A model generated the notes under the pieces. The model had not been told where the DNA came from, searched no databases, and was given only the letters and a program-made list of their open reading frames with translations. A stretch of DNA of 11,353 nucleotides from Chloroflexota bacterium (GTDB lineage Bacteria > Chloroflexota > Chloroflexia > QHBQ01 > JADMIH01), in the NCBI GenBank assembly GCA_015478675.1, contig JADMIH010000122.1, forward strand, positions 1 to 11,353. The letters are read 5' to 3'. Numbering within the stretch: the stretch's first letter is position 1; every line of letters begins with the position of its first letter. Positions 1 through 5,900 of this stretch are shown here, piece after piece. Both the position numbers and the translations under genes were made by a program.

Positions 1-934
1 GGCAGACGCTGGGGCAGTTCCTTGCTACATGGCTGGAGGATTCGGTGCGCCCAACGGTAAGGCCCAAAACGTACGATAGTTACGCGCAGGTCGTCCGCTT
101 ATATATCGAACCGGAACTGGGTCGCGTCCAACTAGGCAAACTCACCCCGCAGCAGATACAGCACTTGCTCAACAAGCTACTCAAAATGGGCCTAGCGCCC
201 CGTACGGTGCGTTATTGTCATGCCATTCTGAAGATAGCGTTGGGGCGAGCATACAAATGGTCGCTCGTGCCGCGCAACGTGGCGCAGTTGGTCGACGCAC
301 CCAGGTCGCGCCGCTATGAAATGCGCTCCCTTACGCCTGAGGAGGCGCGCGTCTTCCTGAATACCGTTCGAGGCGACCGCTTGGAAGCTCTCTACTCAGT
401 GGCTATCGCCCTCGGATTGCGCCAGGGTGAAGCGCTCGGGCTGCGCTGGGAAGATGTTGACATGGACAAGTGCACACTCAGAGTGCGATACGCGCTTCAG
501 CGCATTGACGGCAAGCCCCAACTGGTCGAGCCGAAGACCCAGAAGAGCCGCCGCACTATCTTCATGCCTCAGGTGACCGTGAACGCATTGCGCACCCACC
601 GCGTCCGTCAACTGGAAGAGAGGCTGGCCGCGGGCGTTGGAAGGAGAGCGGGCTGGTCTTCACCTCGACGATAGGCACGCCCCTCGACCCACGAAACGCC
701 TTCCGTTCCTTCCAGGATGCTCTGCAGAGGGCAGGCCTCCCCCACATCCGCTTCCACGACCTACGCCATACCTGCGCATCGCTCCTGCTGGCACAGGGAG
801 TGCACCCCCGCGTGGTGATGGAAACGCTCGGCCACAGCCATATCAGCCTCACCATGGATACGTACTCCCACGTGATCCCGGCTTTGCAGCGGGATGCGGC
901 AGATAGGATGGATGCGCTTCTCACCGAGGGCTAA
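1..934 (+). pseudogene. Tyrosine-recombinase integrase, 5'-partial and frameshifted
   Basis: This was a phage- or island-type site-specific recombinase (integrase family) that would insert or excise the element. The open frame already runs at the window edge (codons from base 3), so the true start lies upstream; the GTG at 45 is internal. The N-terminal SAM-like DNA-binding domain comes first, with TYDSYAQVVRLYIEPELG. The catalytic domain follows, with Arg I in GLRQGEALGLRW (Arg codon 420-422). Near 634-640 the frame breaks: upstream codons use one frame to a stop at 672-674, while the rest of the domain continues one base out of register, consistent with loss of one base. That second frame holds the HDLRH box (755-769), LGHSHISLTMDTYSH with the nucleophilic Tyr (863-865), and a stop at 932-934. 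Every catalytic motif survives, so the lesion is recent or a sequencing error. It converges on the fic gene. Confidence 0.85.
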
Positions 935-980
935 GTAGATAGAGAGGCAGGCAGAAACATAAGAATTGCAAAATAGAAAT

Positions 981-2150
981 CTAAGCCCTCTCAGCATCCA
1001 CGATTTCGACTATGCGAGAAGCGGCGTAAACACGGTTGCGCTGTCGCCCTGTTGTCTCCTGAAGGATGCCCTCGGCTATGAGCTTGTCTATGTTGTTCTG
1101 TGCTGCGCGCGGTGTAACACCGAGCAACTTACTGGTGCTGGCGAGAGTGACTACCGGGTAGGAGAACAACTCATCTACCATTCGGAGCGCCAGAGGCGAG
1201 GAGCGCTCGGACTGCAAGCGGTCGCGGTAGTTGCGCCACAAGTCGAGTAGCTGGCTGGATCGCTTAATCGCATCCTGCGACTGCTGTGCAACACCGTCCA
1301 AGAAGAAGCTCACCCACTCTGTCCAGCGACCTTCCTGGCTCACAGCAAGGAGCAGGCGGTAATAATCGGGGCGATGCCGCTCGAAGTAGGCGCTAAGGTA
1401 GAGGAGTGGCTGGGGCAGCAGTCCCTCGGCGCACAGGAGGAGAGTAATAAGCAGGCGCCCGATGCGACCGTTGCCATCCAGGAACGGGTGGATAGCTTCA
1501 AACTGGTAGTGGACAAGTGCCATGCGTACCAGTGGCGGCAAAGGCAGCGGCGATTCTGTATGGAGGTACTTCTCCAGGCTGTCCAATGCTTCCTTCATCT
1601 CGATCTCAGGTGGAGGCACGTATGTGGCGTCCGCGAGGGCGCACCCCGGCGGCCCTATCCAGTTTTGGGAGCGCCGGAACTCTCCCGGCGTGAGATGTTC
1701 GCCTCGGACCCCGAAGACACCCAACATGAGGCGGGCGTGCATCTCTCGTATAAGGCGCAGGCTGAGAGGAAGCTCCGACATGCGCTTGAGGCCATATTCG
1801 AGAGCGTCAACGTAGTTAGCCACCTCTTTCACATCAGGAGTTCTTGGGTCAGCTACCCCTGAGGCTTCAAAGGCGAAAAGGTCAGAAAGTGAGGCCTGGG
1901 TACCTTCAATACGGCTAGATAGCACAGCCTCCAGCCGCACGAAGGGGGCAATGAGAAGGTGAGGATTGGGGAGGGTGCGAGCGATCCCAGCCAGCTCGCT
2001 GAGCGCTCTGTCGGCCAGCGACAGGCGACCCGCCATGCCCCAGGTTGGCTCTAATTCGGGAGGGAGCGGGTTCGGTAAGAACGCCCAGTACCCTTGGGGA
2101 GTTTTCCGCATCTGACCTGGGGCATGGCTCGTGAAGCTTTCGGGTTGCAC
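981..2150 (-). CDS. Fic-family AMP-transferase with autoinhibitory helix and C-terminal wHTH
   Basis: Fic proteins transfer AMP (sometimes another nucleotide moiety) from a nucleotide triphosphate to a hydroxyl side chain of a target protein in the cytoplasm. The 389-residue product has the length and order of the Fic_N/Fic class: an N-terminal helical region with the inhibitory motif SSRIEG (residues 78-83, fitting S/TxxxE[G/N]), a flap around residues 174-196, the catalytic loop HPFLDGNGRIGR (221-232) with its His, and a winged-helix-like C-terminus (about 318-375). The Fic motif is complete, so it should be active when Glu82 is displaced. The inhibitory helix in the same chain makes it a class II, self-restrained enzyme. 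The start is GTG at 2150, with AGGAA 6 nt upstream. The wHTH and the repeats just upstream suggest autoregulation (inference). It is divergent from the RNA-repair operon; its protein target is unknown. Confidence 0.92.
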   Translation of the reverse strand: MQPESFTSHAPGQMRKTPQGYWAFLPNPLPPELEPTWGMAGRLSLADRALSELAGIARTLPNPHLLIAPFVRLEAVLSSRIEGTQASLSDLFAFEASGVADPRTPDVKEVANYVDALEYGLKRMSELPLSLRLIREMHARLMLGVFGVRGEHLTPGEFRRSQNWIGPPGCALADATYVPPPEIEMKEALDSLEKYLHTESPLPLPPLVRMALVHYQFEAIHPFLDGNGRIGRLLITLLLCAEGLLPQPLLYLSAYFERHRPDYYRLLLAVSQEGRWTEWVSFFLDGVAQQSQDAIKRSSQLLDLWRNYRDRLQSERSSPLALRMVDELFSYPVVTLASTSKLLGVTPRAAQNNIDKLIAEGILQETTGRQRNRVYAASRIVEIVDAERA

Positions 2151-2160
2151 GTTGTTTCCT

Positions 2161-2223
2161 TGTTATACTCCGGTACAATTGGAGGCAGCGTTATTATACT
2201 TCCCTGCCTTCCGGTATAATAAC
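2161..2223. promoter_or_regulatory. Inverted-repeat cluster upstream of fic, likely operator/promoter
   Basis: Two perfect 10-bp arms, GTTATTATAC (2190-2199) and GTATAATAAC (2214-2223), face each other across 14 nt. A related shorter palindrome, GTTATAC-tccg-GTACAAT, lies at 2162-2179. Read on the minus strand, the same elements occur twice in order: TACCGGA followed by AGTATAA. Each arm contains a TATAAT or TATAAC -10 box, without a clear -35. The block sits 11 nt before the fic start codon, where an operator would block transcription. A 64-bp miniature element with imperfect terminal repeats (TGTTATAC/TGTTATTATAC) is the alternative. Confidence 0.5.
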
Positions 2224-2328
2224 ACGGAGAGGCGTTGTGTGGAAAGTGTGGGACTTTAGTGCTTCCGTGATATGGCGACCCCGCTATGCAGGCAAACAGT
2301 AGTAGATGCTCATAGGACTTCAGACCGA

Positions 2329-2358
2329 TTGACACGGAGCGTCAACCCGATTTATGAT
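2329..2358 (+). promoter_or_regulatory. Sigma70-like promoter for the RNA-repair operon or its leader RNA
   Basis: A perfect -35 box TTGACA (2329-2334) is followed after 18 nt by TATGAT (2353-2358), which predicts transcription from about 2365 rightwards. The -35 lies in an imperfect palindrome TTGACACGGAGCGTCAA (2329-2345), a possible repressor site. It is the best promoter visible upstream of hen1, about 320 nt before the start codon. No sigma54 or RtcR-like activator gene is seen nearby. Confidence 0.45.
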
Positions 2359-2363
2359 TGTTT

Positions 2364-2388
2364 GCGTCGGCGCTGAGATCGCCGGCGT
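2364..2388 (+). other. Hairpin at the predicted 5' end of the leader
   Basis: GCGTCGGCG (2364-2372) can pair with CGCCGGCGT (2380-2388) in a 9-bp stem with two G-U pairs and a 7-nt loop. It begins almost exactly where transcription from the 2329-2358 promoter should start, so it could protect the 5' end or take part in regulation. Followed by GTTTG, not by a terminator-like U run. Confidence 0.4.
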
Positions 2389-2587
2389 GTTTGTACTCTT
2401 GGAAATCAACTCAGTGGTCGTCAGTCGTAGGCTTGCTATGCTCAGTCTCTTTGGCAAATATGTAGCGCAAAATACCACCGGCAATCGGTTCCATAGGGCC
2501 GACTACCGGTCTGCGTGCGATTTGGAGCAGACAAGGGGCATACCCTAGCACCCCTTCCGTTTCTTATGGAATTGGCATAGTATTCGA

Positions 2588-2619
2588 GAACGGGTGTGGG
2601 CTATATACCGCACCCGTTC
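2588..2619 (+). terminator. Strong hairpin before hen1, possible attenuator or terminator
   Basis: GAACGGGTG (2588-2596) pairs perfectly with CACCCGTTC (2611-2619), and the stem extends inward by one G-U and two G-C pairs, leaving a small loop around CTATATA. The downstream sequence CTTGTTGCTTCT is only moderately U-rich, so intrinsic termination would be incomplete. Its position 66 nt before the hen1 start codon would suit an attenuator or the 3' end of a small RNA; a plain mRNA stability hairpin is equally possible. Confidence 0.4.
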
Positions 2620-2670
2620 CTTGTTGCTTCTATGAGCCGACACGCGAGCGGCAAACATATCAGCATAATG

Positions 2671-2676
2671 AGGGGA
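2671..2676 (+). promoter_or_regulatory. Ribosome-binding site that decides the hen1 start
   Basis: AGGGGA lies 9 nt before the GTG at 2686. The in-frame alternatives at 2632 (ATG) and 2668 (ATG) have no Shine-Dalgarno sequence, and the residues they would add do not resemble the family N-terminus. Confidence 0.55.
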
Positions 2677-2685
2677 AAAGTATCG

Positions 2686-4125
2686 GTGCTTCTAACTATT
2701 ACATGCATACAGACGTTGGGTGGCGAACCAGCAACCCACCTCGGCTACCTGCTGCACAAGAACCCCGCCAGGGTGCAGAGCTTTGACCTGCCCTTCGGCA
2801 AGGCCCATGTCTTCTACCCTGTGGCCAGCGAGGAAAGCTGCACGGCGGCACTCCTGCTCGACATTGACCCGGTGGGCCTTGTGCGTGGGCACCGTGGCAC
2901 ATCCGGAGAGGGACAGGCGCTGACCCAGTATGTGAACGACCGCCCATACGTGGCGTCTTCGTTCATGAGCGTGGCGATCGGTCGGGTGTTTGGCACCGCT
3001 ATGTCAGGCAAGAGCCAGTCGCATCAGGAAATGGCAGATGCCATGTTGCCTTTGCAGGCGAAGATATCGGCGCTACCATGCCGCTCTGGTGAGGAGTTGC
3101 TGCGGAAGCTGTTCGAGCCGTTGGGCTATGAGGTATCCGTTCAGGGCTACCCACTCGACGAGAAGTTCCCCGAGTGGGGTCAGAGCAGAGTGTATACCGT
3201 AGAGTTGCAAGGTAGTGTCCGCTTGCGCGACCTGCTCACCCACCTCTACGTGCTGATTCCAGTGCTCGACGATGAAAAGCACTACTGGGTAGGAGAAGAT
3301 GAGGTGGAGAAGCTGCTCCGCCGGGGCGCGGGCTGGCTCTCGGCCCACCCTGAGCGGCAGCTTATCACCGACCGCTACCTCAAGCACTACAGGCACCTGG
3401 CTCGTGCAGCGCTGGCCCGCTTAGCAGAGGAAGACCAGCCGGACCCCGATGTGGAAGAGGAAGTGCACGACCTAGAGGAAGAAGTCGTCGAAGAGAAGAT
3501 AAGCCTCAACCAGCAGCGCCTGGGAGCCGTGATGTCTGCGCTCAAAGCCAGTGGAGCGAGGCGAGTGCTCGACCTGGGTTGCGGGGAGGGACGGCTGCTC
3601 AAGCTGCTGCTAGATGACAGGAGCTTCACCGATATAGTGGGGGTGGACGTATCGTACAGGGTGCTTGAAAAGGCGCGCGACCGTCTGCGCATCGACAGGT
3701 TACCACCCAGGCAGGCGGAGAGGATCAAGCTGGTGCAAGGCTCGCTCACCTATCGCGACAGTCGCCTTTCAGGGTACGATGCTGCCGCTGTGGTGGAGGT
3801 GATAGAGCACCTCGATCCGCCCCGTCTTGCGGCTTGCGAGCGAGTGCTCTTTGAGTTCGCAAAGCCGGGCACGGTAGTCATGACCACACCCAACGCCGAA
3901 TATAATGTGAAGTGGGAGAGTCTGCCCGCAGGCAAGTTTCGACACCGCGACCACCGCTTCGAGTGGACCCGCGCTGAGTTCCAGAATTGGGCCGTGGGAG
4001 TCGCCGGGCGCTTCGGGTATTCTGTGCGCTTCCTGCCCGTGGGGCCTGAAGACCCTGTTGTGGGATCGCCAACGCAGATGGCTCTATTCGAACAACTGAA
4101 GGATGAAAGCGATCTACCAGCATGA
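2686..4125 (+). CDS. hen1: 3'-terminal RNA ribose 2'-O-methyltransferase Hen1
   Basis: Bacterial Hen1 uses SAM to methylate the 2'-OH of the 3'-terminal ribose at an RNA break before Pnkp seals it, which makes the repaired junction resistant to the same ribotoxin. Its N-terminal half also activates the Pnkp ligase. From the GTG at 2686 the product is 479 residues, close to the usual length, and opens with LLTIT and then THLGYLLHKNPARVQSFDL, as the family does. After an acidic linker (about 247-270) comes the methyltransferase: SAM motif LDLGCGEG (295-302), the metal-binding ExxEH of EVIEH (370s), and the His-rich FRHRDHRFEW (about 418-427). The Mn-binding Glu/Glu/His/His set of characterised Hen1 is therefore present. 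The frame is open further upstream, but the extension is not family-like. The stop overlaps the next start as ATGA, indicating coupled translation in the operon. Confidence 0.95.
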   Translation: MLLTITCIQTLGGEPATHLGYLLHKNPARVQSFDLPFGKAHVFYPVASEESCTAALLLDIDPVGLVRGHRGTSGEGQALTQYVNDRPYVASSFMSVAIGRVFGTAMSGKSQSHQEMADAMLPLQAKISALPCRSGEELLRKLFEPLGYEVSVQGYPLDEKFPEWGQSRVYTVELQGSVRLRDLLTHLYVLIPVLDDEKHYWVGEDEVEKLLRRGAGWLSAHPERQLITDRYLKHYRHLARAALARLAEEDQPDPDVEEEVHDLEEEVVEEKISLNQQRLGAVMSALKASGARRVLDLGCGEGRLLKLLLDDRSFTDIVGVDVSYRVLEKARDRLRIDRLPPRQAERIKLVQGSLTYRDSRLSGYDAAAVVEVIEHLDPPRLAACERVLFEFAKPGTVVMTTPNAEYNVKWESLPAGKFRHRDHRFEWTRAEFQNWAVGVAGRFGYSVRFLPVGPEDPVVGSPTQMALFEQLKDESDLPA

Positions 4126-5048
4126 GTGAGATTACAAGTGACAGTTTGATACTGCCCGTAGGCACGCGAGTCGTCACGCGAAGAGAGGTGCGCACCGCAG
4201 CCGGTGACTTGGTGTGCCCGGCGGGAGCTATGGGCGTGGTCGCCAAAGCGCCGTCGGACACTACCCACTCATACAGAGTACGCCTGCCGAGCGGGGCGGA
4301 TGTAGCGTTTCAGCGACAAGACCTCGCTGTGTTCACTCGCTTTCAGGAGGAAGGGCTGGAGCAGGCGGGCGCGTTCGATAAGGAAGACCTGTACAACTAC
4401 GTCATTTATCGCTGCGTGGTCGGCTCGCGAGCCTATGGACTGGACGAGGAAGCATCCGACTTCGACCGCAGAGGCATCTACCTACCTCTTGCCGACCTCC
4501 ACTGGTCGCTCGGTGGTGTGCCGGAGCAGTTGGAGCGGGACGAGACGCAGGAGACTTACTGGGAGTTGCAGAAGTTCCTCACGCTGGCTCTCAAAGCCAA
4601 CCCCAACCTGCTGGAGTGCCTCTATACCCCTCTCGTGGAGACAGCAATCCCGCTGGCACAGGAGCTACTCGACATGCGCGCTATCTTCCTCTCGAAGCTG
4701 GTCTACCAGACTTACAACGGCTACGTCATGTCGCAGTTCAAGAAGATGGAACAGGACCTGCGCACCAGGGGCGAGATAAGGTGGAAGCACGCCATGCACC
4801 TGATACGCCTGCTCCTCTCCGGGATCACCGTGCTGAGGGAAGGCTTCGTGCCCGTGCGCGTCAGCGAGCATCGAGAGAAACTGCTGGCGGTGCGGCGTCA
4901 TGAGCTGGAATGGGAGGAGGTCAACGAATGGAGGCTGAACCTGCATCACGAGTTCGATGCAGCCTTCGCCGGCACACGCCTGCCGGACCGCCCGGACTAC
5001 GAGCGCGCTAACACTTTCCTGCTGAAGGCACGCAGGAGTATGCTCTGA
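4122..5048 (+). CDS. RlaP-type nucleotidyltransferase 1 with N-terminal SH3-like domain
   Basis: This belongs to the RNA-repair-associated polymerase-beta-fold nucleotidyltransferases (RlaP, COG3541), predicted to add nucleotides to RNA ends before or during repair. The 308-residue product starts with a small beta-rich region (about 11-72, LPVGTRVVTRREV to the FQRQDLAVF segment) that looks SH3/KOW-like, a possible RNA-binding module absent from the next gene's product. The catalytic fold follows, with VGSRAYG (100-106) and SDFDRRG (112-118), the GS and paired-Asp metal site. A conserved helix, YWELQKFLTLALKANPN (146-162), comes after. By eye, the third acidic position expected before KF aligns with Gln143/Glu144, not an Asp, so catalysis may differ from the second copy. 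It overlaps hen1 by 4 nt (ATGA) and ends just before the second nucleotidyltransferase. Family assignment is firm; the exact reaction is not. Confidence 0.85.
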   Translation: MSEITSDSLILPVGTRVVTRREVRTAAGDLVCPAGAMGVVAKAPSDTTHSYRVRLPSGADVAFQRQDLAVFTRFQEEGLEQAGAFDKEDLYNYVIYRCVVGSRAYGLDEEASDFDRRGIYLPLADLHWSLGGVPEQLERDETQETYWELQKFLTLALKANPNLLECLYTPLVETAIPLAQELLDMRAIFLSKLVYQTYNGYVMSQFKKMEQDLRTRGEIRWKHAMHLIRLLLSGITVLREGFVPVRVSEHREKLLAVRRHELEWEEVNEWRLNLHHEFDAAFAGTRLPDRPDYERANTFLLKARRSML

Positions 5049-5054
5049 GGCTTG

Positions 5055-5858
5055 ATGAACATGAACGACATAATCGAGGAGACGAAAATAGAACAACTGA
5101 AGGCTGTGGCTAGCTCCCAGCCATACCCGCTCCTGTTCGCCACTGTGAGCGGAGCGCACCTGTACGGCTTCCCCTCCCCAGACTCCGACTACGACCTCCG
5201 AGGCTTGCATATCCTACCGTTGCGCGAGGTGGTCCGGCTCAAACCCTCACGCGAGATCGAAACAATCACCGTATCGAGCGAGGTGGATGGGCTGGAGATG
5301 GACCTTGTCACGCACGATATACGCAAGTTCTTCACACTATTGCTGAGGAAGAATGGCTACGTGCTCGAACAGCTTTATTCTCCACTAATAGTCCTTACCA
5401 CCCCGGAGCACGAGGAGTTGAAGGACATAGCCAGGGGTTGCATCACGTGGCACCACGCCCACCACTATCTCGGCTTCGCCCAGACGCAGTGGAAGCTGTT
5501 CAACAAGCAAGAACCGCGCCGCGTGAAACCTCTACTCTACACGTACCGAGTGCTGCTGACGGGCATCCACCTGATGCGCACCAGCCAGGTGGAGGCGAAC
5601 CTGCTGAGATTGAACTCCTCGTTCAATCTGCCGTACATCGATGACCTAGTACAGCACAAGTTATTAGGCCCGGAGAAATCGACCTTGGACAAGGCTGATC
5701 TTACGTTCTACGAAGGGGAATACCGACGGCTACTTAGTATGCTAGAGCAGTCATACGCGGAAAGCAGGCTGCCCAAAGCGCCAAGTTGCATAGACGATCT
5801 TGATACACTCTTGCAAGAGGTAAGGTTGACCCAGTGCAGAAACGAAGATGAAACCTAG
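5055..5858 (+). CDS. RlaP-type nucleotidyltransferase 2
   Basis: A second, clearly different member of the same predicted nucleotidyltransferase family, about 267 residues, lacking the N-terminal SH3-like domain of its neighbour. The active-site signature is VSGAHLYG and then SDYDLRG (about residues 31-50). A further Asp in EMDLVTHDIRKF (about 81-92) sits where the third metal ligand of polymerase-beta-like enzymes is expected, so the triad looks complete. The helical C-terminal half contains YTYRVLLTGIHLMRTSQVE, a conserved feature of such proteins. The start is uncertain: ATG 5055, ATG 5061 or TTG 5052 are in frame, and the GAGG at 5047-5050, overlapping the previous stop codon, could serve any of them. 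It lies 6 nt after RlaP1 and 42 nt before pnkp, so it is part of the operon. It probably adds nucleotides to cleaved RNA for Pnkp/Hen1, but the substrate is not visible from sequence. Confidence 0.85.
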   Translation: MNMNDIIEETKIEQLKAVASSQPYPLLFATVSGAHLYGFPSPDSDYDLRGLHILPLREVVRLKPSREIETITVSSEVDGLEMDLVTHDIRKFFTLLLRKNGYVLEQLYSPLIVLTTPEHEELKDIARGCITWHHAHHYLGFAQTQWKLFNKQEPRRVKPLLYTYRVLLTGIHLMRTSQVEANLLRLNSSFNLPYIDDLVQHKLLGPEKSTLDKADLTFYEGEYRRLLSMLEQSYAESRLPKAPSCIDDLDTLLQEVRLTQCRNEDET

Positions 5859-5900
5859 CTCATCAATTGCAGAACGAACTTATAGAAGCTTGGAGAACAA

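Larger units (their letters stand above)
2359..2685 (+). other. Structured non-coding leader or small-RNA candidate before hen1
   Basis: I see no convincing gene in this 327-bp stretch. A 64-codon open frame at 2354-2548 has no ribosome-binding site and no recognisable motif. What can be seen are hairpins: a strong one at the predicted transcript start (2364-2388), a 6-bp stem AAGGGG/CCCCTT (2533-2538/2551-2556), and a strong one at 2588-2619. The stretch could be a long 5' untranslated leader of the repair operon, or a roughly 255-nt independent RNA ending at the last hairpin. No tRNA-like T-loop/acceptor arrangement was found. Confidence 0.35.

Noticed and set aside
625..660. Programmed frameshift in the integrase
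   Set aside because: No slippery heptamer or downstream stimulatory structure is evident at the break, and such frameshifting is not typical of this family.
935..980. Terminator or att site between integrase and fic
   Set aside because: The 46-bp gap shows no hairpin with a U tract, and no second copy of a candidate att core is visible in the window.
2354..2548. 64-codon plus-strand open frame in the leader
   Set aside because: No ribosome-binding site, no recognisable motif, and it overlaps the predicted -10 box and two hairpins.
2500..2625. tRNA or tRNA-like gene in the leader
   Set aside because: A TTCGA-like string occurs at 2583-2587, but no flanking T-stem, anticodon stem or acceptor stem can be built around it.
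2596..2685. Longer Hen1 N-terminus starting upstream of 2686
   Set aside because: No ribosome-binding site for 2596, 2632 or 2668, part of it lies inside the 2588-2619 hairpin, and the residues do not resemble the family opening.
3750..4268. Long antisense open frames across the hen1/RlaP1 boundary
   Set aside because: Shadows of well-identified plus-strand genes; Ser/Arg-rich and without motifs.
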